The translations under genes were made by a program, and so were the position numbers. The notes below the pieces were generated by a model, which worked only from the letters and a program-made list of their open reading frames with translations, did no database searches and was not told the DNA's origin. Shown here in pieces: positions 1 to 10,573 of a stretch of DNA of 64,000 nt (the first letter of the stretch is position 1; every line of letters starts with the position of its first letter). The DNA is from Streptomyces cellostaticus (GTDB lineage: Bacteria > Actinomycetota > Actinomycetes > Streptomycetales > Streptomycetaceae). Where the stretch lies: assembly GCF_001513965.1 (NCBI RefSeq), contig NZ_KQ948018.1, forward strand, positions 124,001 to 188,000, given 5' to 3'.

Positions 1-63
1 ACAGCCGTGGCGGCCGCTTTCCGGCTGACAGGGGCGGGTGATGGGTGGGCATAGGCCGGGGGT

Positions 64-84
64 CCAGGGGGCGGAGCCCCCTGG
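64..84 (-). terminator. Hairpin terminator of azlCD
   Basis: A perfect inverted repeat has 9-bp arms CCAGGGGGC and GCCCCCTGG around a GGA loop. It lies directly after the azlD stop codon on the minus strand. There is no long T run, which is usual for Streptomyces terminators. Confidence 0.75.
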
Positions 85-399
85 TTACGCCACTCCGGCC
101 AGCCGCAGCACCGCCGTCGTCGCGGCAGCGCCCAGCACCACCACCGCGAACGGCGCCCGCCGCCACGCCAGGACACCGCCCACCAGCACCCCGGCCGGGC
201 GGGCCCACCCCGCGAAGCCCCCGCCCTCGGTCAGCGCGCCCGTGGCCAGCAGGGCGACGAGCAGGACGACCGCCCCCGCCGACGCCAGCTCCTGCACCCG
301 GGCCGGGACCGTCACCCGGCCGTGCAGCAGCGGGCCCACCAGCCGGAAGGCGTACGTGCCGACCGCCAGGGCCAGGATCACCGCGACCGTGGCGTTCAT
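85..399 (-). CDS. azlD: AzlD-type branched-chain amino acid exporter subunit
   Basis: This is the predicted small subunit of an AzlCD exporter of branched-chain amino acids in the cytoplasmic membrane. The 104 residues fit the AzlD size and hold about four hydrophobic segments (near 4-18, 37-55, 64-78 and 84-102). The ATG overlaps the azlC stop by four bases (ATGA), so I start the gene here and not in the longer open frame upstream. It is translationally coupled to azlC, and a strong hairpin follows the stop. The exporter role is known for the family; the exact substrate is not visible in the sequence. Confidence 0.85.
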   Translation of the reverse strand: MNATVAVILALAVGTYAFRLVGPLLHGRVTVPARVQELASAGAVVLLVALLATGALTEGGGFAGWARPAGVLVGGVLAWRRAPFAVVVLGAAATTAVLRLAGVA

Positions 400-1082
400 A
401 CGGCGGCCCCCTGCGGGCGGCGGTGCAGGACCAGCCCGGCCAGCGCGAGCAGCACCGGTACCCCGGCCGGTACCGCGGGTGTCGCGGCCAGGGCCAGGGC
501 GCCGCCGAGCAGCGCGCACCGGAGCAGCGTCGCGTCCGCGCGGACGGCGGGGAGCACCAGGGCCACGAGGACGGCGGGGAAGGCCGCGTCGAGGCCGTAG
601 CGGGCGGTGTCGCCCAGGGCGCTCCCGGCGAGCGCTCCGGCCAGGACGCCGGTGTTCCACACGGCGAACAGGCCGATCCCGGAGATCCAGAACGCCCTGC
701 GGCGCCGTACCGGGTCGCTCTGGGCGAGGGCGAAGGCGACCGTTTCGTCGGTGACGAGATGCGCGCCCAGGAAACGGGTCGCTCGACCGGTATCGAGGAG
801 GTCCGCCACCGCCAGGCCGAAGGCCGCCGTCCGGGTGTTGAGGAGCAGCCCGGTGGCCGCGGCGGCGAGCGGCCCACCCCCGGCGAGCAGCACGCCGACC
901 GCGCTGAACTGGGCCGATCCGGCGTACACCACCAGCGACATCACCACCGGCACCCACACCGGCAGCCCGCCGGCGACGGAGACCGCGCCGAAGGAGACGC
1001 CGACGATCCCGCTGGCCAGCCAGACCAGAGAGCTGTCGCGGACGAGTGAGCGGGTATCGGGTGTTCGGAGAAGCGAACGCAT
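396..1082 (-). CDS. azlC: AzlC-type branched-chain amino acid exporter subunit
   Basis: This is the large membrane subunit of the AzlCD exporter (228 residues). It has several long hydrophobic helices and the family-like segment YAGSAQFSAVGVLLAGGG near residues 65-82. There is no convincing ribosome site in front of the ATG. A good promoter (TTGACG, 18-bp spacer, CATTAT at 1090-1095) would start transcription almost at the ATG, so the mRNA may be leaderless. The gene diverges from an XRE-cupin regulator across a palindrome, which suggests direct control by that regulator. The family assignment is firm; the leaderless start is inferred. Confidence 0.87.
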   Translation of the reverse strand: MRSLLRTPDTRSLVRDSSLVWLASGIVGVSFGAVSVAGGLPVWVPVVMSLVVYAGSAQFSAVGVLLAGGGPLAAAATGLLLNTRTAAFGLAVADLLDTGRATRFLGAHLVTDETVAFALAQSDPVRRRRAFWISGIGLFAVWNTGVLAGALAGSALGDTARYGLDAAFPAVLVALVLPAVRADATLLRCALLGGALALAATPAVPAGVPVLLALAGLVLHRRPQGAAV

Positions 1083-1088
1083 GTTTTT

Positions 1089-1119
1089 TATAATGGACAG
1101 CAGGCATTCTGTCCGTCAA
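1089..1119. promoter_or_regulatory. Divergent promoter and operator between azlC and the XRE regulator
   Basis: The inverted repeat GGACAG-N8-CTGTCC spans 1095-1114. On the minus strand it fills exactly the spacer between a -35-like TTGACG (1114-1119) and a -10-like CATTAT (1090-1095) for azlC. On the plus strand a perfect TATAAT (1089-1094) abuts it. The placement predicts repression of azlC by the neighbouring XRE-cupin protein. This is inferred from sequence only. Confidence 0.6.
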
Positions 1120-1150
1120 GGCGAACGATCGTACCGATGGAGCGAACGGC

Positions 1151-1714
1151 ATGACCGAGACCCCCGCCCGGCTCCCGCTGGAGTGGATCGCCGCGTCCCT
1201 GAAGCGCGAGCGCACCCGCACCGGGCTGTCCCTGTCCGAGCTGGCCAAGCGCGCCGGGATCGCGAAGTCCACGCTGTCCCAGCTGGAAGCGGCGAGCGGG
1301 AATCCGAGCATGGAGACGATCTGGGCGCTGGCGGTGGCCCTCGGGGTGCCCTTCAGTGCGCTCGTGGAGCCGCCCACGTCCGCCGTCCAGGTGATCCGGG
1401 CCGGCGAGGGGCCCACGGTGCACTCCGAGCAGTCCAGCTATCTGGCCTCGCTGCTGTCTGCGAGCCCGCCGGGCGCACGGAGGGACATCTATTACGTCTG
1501 GCTGGAACCCGGGTCCGTCCGGGATTCCGAACCGCACATTCCCGGGACCACGGAGCACATCGTGGTTGCCGAGGGGAGGGTGAAGGCGGGGCCGCGCGGG
1601 GAAGCGGTCGAGCTGGGACCCGGGGATTACCTGTCGTATCGCGGGGACGTGCCGCACGCGTACGAGGCGCTCGCCGCCGGAACGAAGTTCGTGCTGATCA
1701 TGCAGCACATGTGA
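1151..1714 (+). CDS. XRE-family regulator with C-terminal cupin domain
   Basis: This is a DNA-binding transcription factor of 187 residues. An N-terminal helix-turn-helix (about residues 12-68, including LSELAKRAGIAKSTLSQLE) precedes a cupin beta-barrel (about 100-185, with GTTEHIVVAEGRVK and PGDYLSYRGDVPHAYEA). Proteins of this shape sense small ligands and usually control an adjacent transporter or catabolic gene. It diverges from azlCD and a 20-bp palindrome lies between them, so it is probably the azlCD regulator. The ligand is unknown. The ATG start fits the domain boundary. Confidence 0.85.
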   Translation: MTETPARLPLEWIAASLKRERTRTGLSLSELAKRAGIAKSTLSQLEAASGNPSMETIWALAVALGVPFSALVEPPTSAVQVIRAGEGPTVHSEQSSYLASLLSASPPGARRDIYYVWLEPGSVRDSEPHIPGTTEHIVVAEGRVKAGPRGEAVELGPGDYLSYRGDVPHAYEALAAGTKFVLIMQHM

Positions 1715-1737
1715 ACGGGGAATGAACGGAAAAAGGC

Positions 1738-1770
1738 AGGAGCCCCGTCGCCGGATGGCGTGGGGCTCCT
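1738..1770. terminator. Bidirectional terminator between XRE regulator and csp
   Basis: Inverted arms AGGAGCCCC (1738-1746) and GGGGCTCCT (1762-1770) enclose a 15-base loop. An A run precedes them on the plus strand (1729-1734), giving a U run on the minus-strand transcript. The hairpin sits between two convergent genes and can serve both. Confidence 0.75.
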
Positions 1771-1807
1771 TGGGTACTGCACTCAGGTTCTGCGATCAGG
1801 CAGAGAT

Positions 1808-2011
1808 TCAGACGGGGGTGACGTTCTCCGCCTGCGGACCCTTCGGGCCCTGCGTCACGTCGAAGCTCACCTGCTGGTTCTCCTCAAGGGAGCGGAAGCC
1901 GGAGGCGTTGATCGCGGAGTAGTGAACGAAGACGTCGGGGCCGCCGCCCTCCTGGGCGATGAAGCCAAAGCCCTTTTCGGCGTTGAACCACTTAACGGTT
2001 CCGGTAGCCAT
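1808..2011 (-). CDS. Cold-shock protein (CspA family)
   Basis: This is a single-domain RNA and single-stranded DNA binding protein of 67 residues, the full family length. Both RNA-binding motifs are intact: KGFGFIAQ (RNP1, residues 13-20) and DVFVHYSAI (RNP2, about 26-34). Such proteins melt RNA structure and act as RNA chaperones, whether or not cold-induced. The start has a strong AAGGAGG site. That site lies in a short hairpin (AGCCC/GGGCT, 2013-2027), which may modulate translation. The gene has a long leader and diverges from mqnA. Confidence 0.95.
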   Translation of the reverse strand: MATGTVKWFNAEKGFGFIAQEGGGPDVFVHYSAINASGFRSLEENQQVSFDVTQGPKGPQAENVTPV

Positions 2012-3146
<1,135 letters not shown>

Positions 3147-3202
3147 TCACTACGCTTCCGGGCAGTGAGGCGTACCGGGGGACCGGGGGAGGGGTGGACG
3201 CC

Positions 3203-5131
3203 ATGCAGCCGCTCGGAGCCGATGAACCGGCCGCCGTCGGGCCCTACCGGCTGCTCGGCCGGCTCGGCTCCGGCGGCATGGGCCGGGTCTACCTGGGGCG
3301 CAGCGCGGGCGGCCGTACGGTCGCGGTGAAGATCGTGCACCCGCACTTCGCGCTGGACGAGGAGTTCCGGGCCCGTTTCCGGCGGGAGGTCGAGGCCGCC
3401 CGCCGGGTCGGCGGCGCCTGGACCGCGCCCGTCCTCGACGCGGACCCGGAGGCCGCCGTGCCCTGGGTCGCCACGGCCTATGCGGCCGGACCCTCCCTCA
3501 CCGCGGCCGTCGGGGACGGCGGCCCGCTGCCCCCGCACACCGTACGGGCGCTGGGCGCGGGCCTCGCCGAGGCGCTGGCGGCGGTGCACGAGCTGGGCCT
3601 GGTCCACCGGGACGTGAAGCCCTCCAACATCCTGCTGACGCTGGACGGCCCGCTCCTCATCGACTTCGGCATCGCCCGCGCCACGGACGGCACGGCATCC
3701 CTGACCTCGACCGGCGTCTCCGTCGGCTCGCCCGGCTACATGTCCCCCGAGCAGATCCTCGGCAAGGGCGTCACCGGCGCGGCCGACGTCTTCTCCCTCG
3801 GCGCGGTGCTGGCCTACGCGGCGACCGGTGAGCCCCCCTTCCCCAGCGACTCCTCGGCCGCGCTGCTCTACAAGGTCGTCCACGAGGAGCCCGAACTGGG
3901 GCACCTCACGGGTGAGTTGCGCCAGGCGGCGGCCGCCTGCCTGGCCAAGGACCCGGCCGCCCGCCCGGCCCCCGCCGAACTGGCCCGCCGGCTCGCCCCC
4001 GAGGGCGCCGCCCGTCTGGTCGCCGGCGGCTGGCTGCCGGGCGCGCTGGTGGAGCAGGTCAGCCGCGGCGCCGTACACCTGCTCAACCTGGAGACGACGG
4101 AGACGGCACCCTCCGGACTGGTGGAGTTCAGCAGCCCTGCGGTGGGCGGGGATGCGCGGGAGGCCGCAGCGGTCGCGGGGGAGTCCGGGGCGGTTTCGGG
4201 AGAGTTCGGGGCTGTTCCGGGAGAGTTCGGACCGGCTCCGGTCATGACTCCGCCTGGCGGGCTGGGCTTTCCGGCGGGGGTTTCTCCGGCCGTGCCGTCC
4301 GGGACTCCGGCCGTGCCGTCCGGGACTCCGGCCGTGCCGTCCGGGACTCCGGCCGTGCCGTCCGGGACTCCGGCCGTGCCGTCCGGGACTCCGGCCGTGC
4401 CGTCCGGGACTCCGGCCGTGCCGTCCGGGGCTCCGGCGGTGGAGGCGGCTGTCGTGCCCGGACCGCGGGATGCTGCGCCGGCTCCCGGCAAGGTCAGTGT
4501 CAGCGTGGCCGCGACCTCCGCGCCGGGGGAGAACGGGCGTGGGCGGCGAGTGAGTTGCACCGTGGCGCTGGCCGTGGCGGGGGCGCTGGCCGGTGGGGTG
4601 GTGGGGCTCGGGGCCCTGCTGCGGCCCTGGGCCGGTGGTGCCGACGACACGGCGGGCAGCGCCCCGTCCGCCTCCCACACGGCCGAGGCGACACCGCCCG
4701 GCGACGCCTACTCGCAGGAGCCGGGCAACCCGGCGGCCGGCGACACCCCGGCCCCCAGTGCGAGCGGCGGCACGGCGGCCGCTATCCCGGCCCGCTACCT
4801 CGGCACCTGGGAGGGCCAGGCCACCGGACTCGGCGGCAGCCTGCCCATGGGCACCTTCCGGCTCACCGTCCACCAGGCGGGCGTAGGCGAGGAACTGGGC
4901 CGGCTCACCCAGACCGACCAGCTCGGCGCCACCTGCACCGACATCCTCACCCTGAAGAAGGTGACCAAGACGCGCATCGTGGCGACGTCGACGGGCGCCA
5001 AGAACAACCACCCCGGCTGCGACCCCACACCACACCCGGTGGAGTTGACCCCGACCGGCGACGACCTGGCGTACACATCGGACAGTTCGGCGGAAGGGAA
5101 CCCGGTCTCGCGGATGTCGAAGGTGGACTAG
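3203..5131 (+). CDS. Membrane-anchored Ser/Thr protein kinase (PknB-like) with external domain
   Basis: This is a eukaryotic-type kinase of 642 residues. The cytosolic kinase domain (about 14-290) has the glycine loop GSGGMGRV (23-30), AVKI with Lys43, HRDVKPSN with catalytic Asp137, and DFG at 154-156, so it should be active. A linker carries seven PAVPSGT-type repeats (362-410). One membrane helix follows (about 450-473), then an external domain (about 527-642) containing LGTWEG and two cysteines. I start at the ATG at 3203, eight bases after a GGGGGAGGGG site; an in-frame GTG at 3194 is the alternative. The external ligand and substrates are unknown. Confidence 0.9.
   Translation: MQPLGADEPAAVGPYRLLGRLGSGGMGRVYLGRSAGGRTVAVKIVHPHFALDEEFRARFRREVEAARRVGGAWTAPVLDADPEAAVPWVATAYAAGPSLTAAVGDGGPLPPHTVRALGAGLAEALAAVHELGLVHRDVKPSNILLTLDGPLLIDFGIARATDGTASLTSTGVSVGSPGYMSPEQILGKGVTGAADVFSLGAVLAYAATGEPPFPSDSSAALLYKVVHEEPELGHLTGELRQAAAACLAKDPAARPAPAELARRLAPEGAARLVAGGWLPGALVEQVSRGAVHLLNLETTETAPSGLVEFSSPAVGGDAREAAAVAGESGAVSGEFGAVPGEFGPAPVMTPPGGLGFPAGVSPAVPSGTPAVPSGTPAVPSGTPAVPSGTPAVPSGTPAVPSGTPAVPSGAPAVEAAVVPGPRDAAPAPGKVSVSVAATSAPGENGRGRRVSCTVALAVAGALAGGVVGLGALLRPWAGGADDTAGSAPSASHTAEATPPGDAYSQEPGNPAAGDTPAPSASGGTAAAIPARYLGTWEGQATGLGGSLPMGTFRLTVHQAGVGEELGRLTQTDQLGATCTDILTLKKVTKTRIVATSTGAKNNHPGCDPTPHPVELTPTGDDLAYTSDSSAEGNPVSRMSKVD
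4286..4432 (+). repeat. Seven 21-bp tandem repeats coding for PAVPSGT
   Basis: Seven head-to-tail 21-bp units (CCGGCCGTGCCGTCCGGGAC plus T) lie in frame inside the kinase gene. The first six units are identical; the seventh has one change (Thr to Ala codon). They encode a Pro-rich linker between the kinase domain and the membrane helix. The near-perfect identity implies recent expansion, so copy number probably differs between strains. Confidence 0.97.
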
Positions 5132-5144
5132 GGGCATCTGGGCC

Positions 5145-5408
5145 GTGAACGCCAAGGACGGCAAGCGGATCTGGCTCTGCGAGGAGGGCAACCGTGCGAC
5201 GAGGGACTCGTTCCTGAAGGCCGGGACGACGCTGTACGCGGCCGCCGGCGCGCTGGGCGGCGGCATCGCCCTGGAGGCCAGGACCGGCAAGGTCCGCTGG
5301 ACCTGGGTCGACAACACGGACGCCACCGACAACTGGCAGATCGCCCTGTCGGGCAACCGGCTGCTGGTGACCGGCGGCCAGGAGGTCTACGCGATGCCGG
5401 CCGTTTGA
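5145..5408 (+). pseudogene. Relict C-terminal fragment of a PQQ-like beta-propeller protein
   Basis: The 87 codons read as the tail of a PQQ/WD-type propeller: RIWLCEEGNR, then a blade with GGGIALEARTGKVRWTW and a last strand ending LLVTGGQEVYAMPAV. There is no ribosome site, no signal peptide and too little sequence for a propeller. It begins 13 bases after the kinase stop. Streptomyces have many kinases with PQQ-propeller outer domains, so this is probably the leftover 3' end of such a gene after a deletion. Expression as a separate small protein cannot be excluded. Confidence 0.5.
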
Positions 5409-5449
5409 GACCGGCCTCACCCCTCGGCCTCACTCCCTAGGATCTCCCC

Positions 5450-6175
5450 ATGAGTACGGGCGTGTTGGTCCTCGTCGCCGCGCTGTGGGGAGCGGCGGCA
5501 GGTGCGCTGCTGCCCCGCGCCGCCTATCGCTTCGCCGTCCCGGAGGAGGAGCCGTGGCGGGAGCGGTGTGCGGACGGGCATCCGATCCGCGGGTGGCTCG
5601 GACGGGCCCGCTGCGGGCAGTGCGCGCGGACGTCGTACACCGCGTCTGCTGTCCTCGCCACCGCCACCGCCCTCACCTGCGCCGCCCTCGCCGTCGCCAC
5701 CGGCACCCGGCCCGAGCTGGGTGTCTGGCTCCTGCTCGCGCCGGTCGGGGTGCTGCTGGCAGCCGTGGACTTCCGGGTGCAGCGGCTGCCCGACCCGCTG
5801 ACCCTGCCGCTCGCGGCCGCCGCCCTCGGCCTGCTGGGCCTCGTCACGCTGCTGCCCGAGCACGCCGGTGACTGGCCGACCGCGCTGTACGGCGCCCTCG
5901 CGCTCGGCGGCGGCTATTACGTGCTGTGGCTGATCAACCCGGGCGGCATGGGCTTCGGCGACGTGAAGCTGGCGCTCGGCATGGGCGCCGTCCTCGGCTG
6001 GTACGGCTGGCCGACGGTCGTGCTCGGCGCCTTCGCCGGCTTCCTCCTGGGGGCGGTGTACGGCGGTGTGCTCGTCGTCGTACGGCGGGCCGGGCGCAAG
6101 ACGGCGATCGCGTTCGGGCCGTTCCTGATCGCGGGAGCGTTCCTGGGGCTCCTGGCGGGGGCGTACGCGGCGTAG
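5450..6175 (+). CDS. Prepilin leader peptidase (A24 family)
   Basis: This is a membrane aspartyl protease of the type IV prepilin peptidase family, which trims and often methylates pilin-like proteins. The 241 residues contain both catalytic aspartates: one in AAVDFRVQRLPD (near 105) and one in MGFGDVKLALG (near 170, the GxGD motif). There are six or seven hydrophobic helices. The cytosolic loop keeps only a reduced cysteine region (RCADGHP, RARCGQCART) in place of the full CxxC pairs. No pilin or secretion genes are adjacent. Substrate unknown; Tad/Flp-type pilins elsewhere in the genome are likely. Confidence 0.87.
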   Translation: MSTGVLVLVAALWGAAAGALLPRAAYRFAVPEEEPWRERCADGHPIRGWLGRARCGQCARTSYTASAVLATATALTCAALAVATGTRPELGVWLLLAPVGVLLAAVDFRVQRLPDPLTLPLAAAALGLLGLVTLLPEHAGDWPTALYGALALGGGYYVLWLINPGGMGFGDVKLALGMGAVLGWYGWPTVVLGAFAGFLLGAVYGGVLVVVRRAGRKTAIAFGPFLIAGAFLGLLAGAYAA

Positions 6176-6285
6176 TTCGGCCGGAAGTTCGACCGTTCGC
6201 CCGGCACGGTGCTTGTGCCTCACCCGCGCGGATCGCGATGCTGGTGCGGGAAAGCCGCAGTGGGCGCGATCGGGGGAGAGCCGCA

Positions 6286-9200
6286 GTGGGCTTACGCAAG
6301 ATCGAGCAGGTCGTATCCCGGTACCACCCCGGCTTCGATGTGCGGGCCCTGCACCTGGGGCTGGGACGGGACGGGAACGTCTATCTGGTCAGCGGCGGCC
6401 GGCCCGAAGGCCGCGCGCTCAGGCTGCGGCCGGACGGTTCGCAGCAGCGCTTCGCCCGGGCCGGGTACTCGGCGCTGGCCGTCACGGCCGACGCGGCCGG
6501 GGTGATCGCGATCGCGGAGGCCCACTTCCCGCACCGGGTCGTCTTCTACGACGCCGACTTCGAAGAGCTCGGCCACTACGACGACTTCACGGCCGACAAC
6601 ACGGTCGGCTACTACGCGCCAGGGGCCGTCGAGGCCGCCGAGTCCGGCTCGTTCTACGCCATCGACCAGAACGTGCGACGGGTGCTCAGGCTGAACCCCG
6701 GCGGCCTGGAGCGGGAGATCCTCCTCACTGGGCTTCCGGACGCGGCCGTCCCGGCGGGCAACCCCGTCGGCCTGCGGGTGTCCGAGAGGGCCGGGCTGCT
6801 CTACACCGCCTGGCCGTCGGCCGAAGGACCCCTGTCCGGGTTCGTCTGCGCCACCGATCTCGACGGACGGCACCGCTGGAGCAAGGAGGTCAAGGCCTCC
6901 GGCACCGCATTCGCCGGTTTCGACGTGTCCGAGGACGGCCACCTCCATGTGATCCTCGCCGGCCACGGCAAGCAGAAACTGGCGATCTACGAACCCACGC
7001 AGGGGCAGGACGTGACGGGCGACTTCACGCTCGCGCTGCCCGATGACGAGTACGTGGTGCAGGGGCTGCGGCTCCAGGGCGACAGGTACTACGTGAAGCG
7101 GGACGACCCCCGGTATCTGTTCGAGGTGTACGACCGCACCAGCGGGGCACGCCTCGACCCGGTGGCCGCCGATGTCGAGCTGCTGGCCGTCCAGTACGAC
7201 TCGGACGTGTGGACCGCGGGCGAGCGGATGCCGCTGAGCGTCACCCACACCCCGGGCAGGTGGGCGGACCGGCCGCGGTTCCGGGTCTGGCTGCGCCCGC
7301 TCGGCGTGCCGGAGCCCGTCGAACTCCCGCTGTCCGGCGGCGCGGTCACCCCGCCCGCCGACGCCCGGGGGCTGTACCACCTACGGGTCTCGACGGACGT
7401 CGAGGGACGGCTGTCCGAGTACGTCGTGGACGGCATCGTGGAGATCCGCCCGCCCGGGGCCGACCAAGGCTCGCTGTCCCTGATGAGCTGCCGGATCGCC
7501 CACGACGACAAGGGCAATCCCAAGCCGCCGGTCAACCTCAACCGCCTCCACTACGGCCGGGGCGAGCCGGTCACCGTCGCGGTCGCGGCGCGCGTGGCCC
7601 CGGGGGTGGCGCTGCCGGGTGCCGTACGGGTCATGCTGACGCGGGACGGTGCCGAGGTCCGGGACTGGAGCGTGCCCCTGGACGCCGGGGGCGGCGGGCA
7701 ACTGCGGCCCTCCGCTGCCCCCGGGCAAGGTCCCGGTGTACGCCGACGCCACCTGCCACCCGGAGCACCTCGCCGCGTTCCACCCGCTGGGCGTCGCCTT
7801 CGACCACGTCAACCCCACGCTGGAACGGGCCCTGCAGAACGACGACACCGCCTACTACCGCCTGCGCCGCGTCTTCCTCGCGCAGGGCGCCGCCGTCGGC
7901 GAAGCCCTGCGCGCCGTCACCCCGGTCGCCGAGTGCGACAACCCCGAGGTCCTGCTCAGCGAATGGACGGCCAAGAACATCACGTACATCTGGGCCGTCA
8001 ACAACACCATGCCCGACTGGGAGCCGGACCTCGCCTGGCGGGTGGGGCTGCTGTGCGCCCAGCGCCTGCCCGTCCAGGCCAGGCTGAAGGTGCGGCTGCC
8101 CGCGCTGCACCAGGTCGTCGACGTGCTCAACGGCAAGCCGGTCTCCCTGCTCGGCGGCGCCTTCACCGCGGATCTGCGCACCGTGCCCGCGCGCCTCTAC
8201 GCGATCGTCCCGCTCCTGCACGCCCCGCTGCCGTCCGCCTCCGAGGAGGGGTTCGGCCCGCACGTACGGGACATCGCGGTCTCGGCGGACGGCCGTACGG
8301 CCGCGCTCAACACCTTCAACTGGGACCACAACCTCTACGGCCTCGACCTCGCCACCGGCAGGACCCGCTGGCGCCGGCGCCTCGGTCACCACTTCGCCTA
8401 CGCCCCCACGGCCCGCCCCGGCGGCTTCGCCGCACAGGGCTACGACCTGCACGCCCCCGAGGGCTACCACCTCTACCTGCTGGATTCCGCCGGGCGGCCG
8501 CAGCGCCGGTTCGCCCTGTTCGGCCTGCCCAAGAAGGCCACCGACTGGTCGAAGAGCGAGTGGGGCCACGACTACGGCCTGAACAACTTCGCGGTGGCGC
8601 CCGGCGGTTCCTGGATCGCCACCTCCGGCGACCTGGGCCTCGCGGTGTGGGACGGCGAGGGACACGAGAAGTGGGCGCACGCGTGGTGGGCGGACAACCG
8701 CCGCACCCCGCTCCGGCTGCTCGCCCTGGACGACGACACCCTGATCACCTTCGCCGACAACACCGTCACCGGCCTCTCGGCGACGGACGGCACCACCCTG
8801 TGGACCATCCCCACCGCCGTGGGAGCGAGCTTCGGCGGGGCCTTCGGCGGCGGGGTCGTCAGCGGGGACCGCCGTACGGCCGTGATCGCGTCGGAGGCCG
8901 ACGGCGGGCGGGTGTACGTGATCCGGGGCGGCACTCTCGTCCACACGATCCCCACGGCGGCCAGTGAGGTGTCCGTCTCCGCCGACGGGTCGTTCCTCGC
9001 GGTCACCACCGGCAACCAATTACGGGCCTTCGACACCGAGGGCGGGCTGCTGTGGACGTACACCGGGGACGACCTGCTGCGCCGCCCGCGCGTCTCGCCC
9101 GACGGCACCCGGGTCGCCGTCGGCAGCGAACTCGGCACCCTGTCCGTGCTGGAGCGAGACGGCACCCCGCTGTCCGCCGTCGACCTGCGCGCACTCCCGG

Positions 9201-10495
9201 TGTCCGCCTGGCTGCCGGGCGGCGACCTGCTCGTGGCCACCTGGATGGGCACGGTGATCCGCTACGGCGCCGATCTCGAGGAGCGCTGGCGGACCCGGCT
9301 GATCCCGGACGAGCCGGACAGCAGGACCAAACTGCTGGCGCCGGATCCGGTGCCGGCGGTACGCAGGACGGATTGGGGCAACGCCCGCGAACAGCCCTAC
9401 CCGCTGACCCCCAACCTTCTGGCGGACATCCACGCCTTCTTCACCATGAGGATGGTCGATCCGGACTATGACATGGGCCCGGAACCGGAGCAGGGTTTCG
9501 CGCTCCTGACCGACGGCAGCGCGGACCCACCACCTGTGCCGTGGCTGAACTGGACGCTCCTGAGCAGCCTGGGCAGCGGCGGCTCGAACCACCGGTTCGT
9601 GTTCACCGTGGACACGTTCCGCAGCCGGCTGGAGCTGACCGCCGTCACGATCGCCGAGGACCCCGCGCACCCCGCGTCATGGATGCGTGACGTCCTGCTC
9701 CAGTGGTGGGACACCCGGGCGGGCGTCTGGCGCGACGGCCCGATGTTGCTGTCCGACCGGGCCCTGCACAGCCATGACATCGAACCGCCCCTCGCGTCGT
9801 CACGCTTCCGGTTCGTCACGACCGGCGGCGGCACCTGGCCGCAGGGCAATCTCCGGCTCGGTGAACTCGTCTTCCACGGCAGGGTGCTGGGCAACTCCCA
9901 CCGGGACGTGGTGGACGGCAACGGGCTCGCCGTCCTCTTCGACGACCGCGAGGACGACGTACAGGACCTCCTGCTCGGCGGCCGGGGCGTCGACATCCAG
10001 CAGGGCGGCGCGTACTCCGGCACCAGGTGCCTGAGGGTGTCCGGACCGCTGCCGGGCGCCCAGTACCCGGCCTTCCGCGGCCTCTTCTTCCATGAGGCGA
10101 TGCACGACTGGGAATTCGAGGTCGCTCAGGAGCCGAGCCGTCCGGGCCAGTACCGCTACCTCCAGTTCGCCTGGAAGGCGCTCGGTCCCGGGACCAGCGG
10201 GATCGGCCTGCGGCTCGGGGCCGCCTCGCCGCTGGACGGCAACGGCCGGGTCTTCGGCGTGAACGCCGGGACCTCCCACTGGCCGGCCAGCACCCTGTTG
10301 ACCGAGCACGGCATCGAGGAGTTCCCCGTCGACTGGCGGTGCGTGCGCCTGGACCTGTGGACGCTGGGCGGCGGCCTGACGAAGATCACCCAGCTCGCCG
10401 TGCGCACGGACGGCGGCGGCGCCCTCTTCGACCAGATCGTCCTCGGCCGCACCGAGGCCGACCTGCCGCAGCCGCTCCCGCACCCGGAGGCGTGA
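6286..10495 (+). pseudogene. Very large beta-propeller protein gene interrupted by one frameshift
   Basis: Read through, this would be one protein of about 1,400 residues, but the frame changes once near 7694-7730. Before that point the frame gives an N-terminal propeller-like domain (LGRDGNVYLVSGG, VYDRTSGARLDPV) and an Ig-like region. After it, the next frame continues with PGKVPVYADATCHPEHLAAF, an NITYIWAVNNTMPDWEPDL segment, a second propeller (about 8,200-9,300) and two jelly-roll-like C-terminal domains. The GTG at 6286 follows GGGGGAGAG at good spacing. No signal peptide is visible. I do not recognise a known function. The change needs one extra base in a C/G-rich run and could be a sequencing error. 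Confidence 0.7.
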
Positions 10496-10573
10496 TCCGG
10501 CTCCGCGGCGGCGAACGCGCTGGCGTAGGCTGGTTCAGTCCGTCCACAACCCTTGACGAAAGGGACGCCACCG

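Noticed and set aside
85..1416. Long minus-strand open frame covering azlD and the region beyond
   Set aside because: Only its last 104 codons look like a protein; the rest runs antisense or out of frame through azlC and the regulator.
4286..4432. Regular repeat that might be a CRISPR array
   Set aside because: The 21-bp units have no spacers between them and code in frame for a Pro-rich linker of the kinase.
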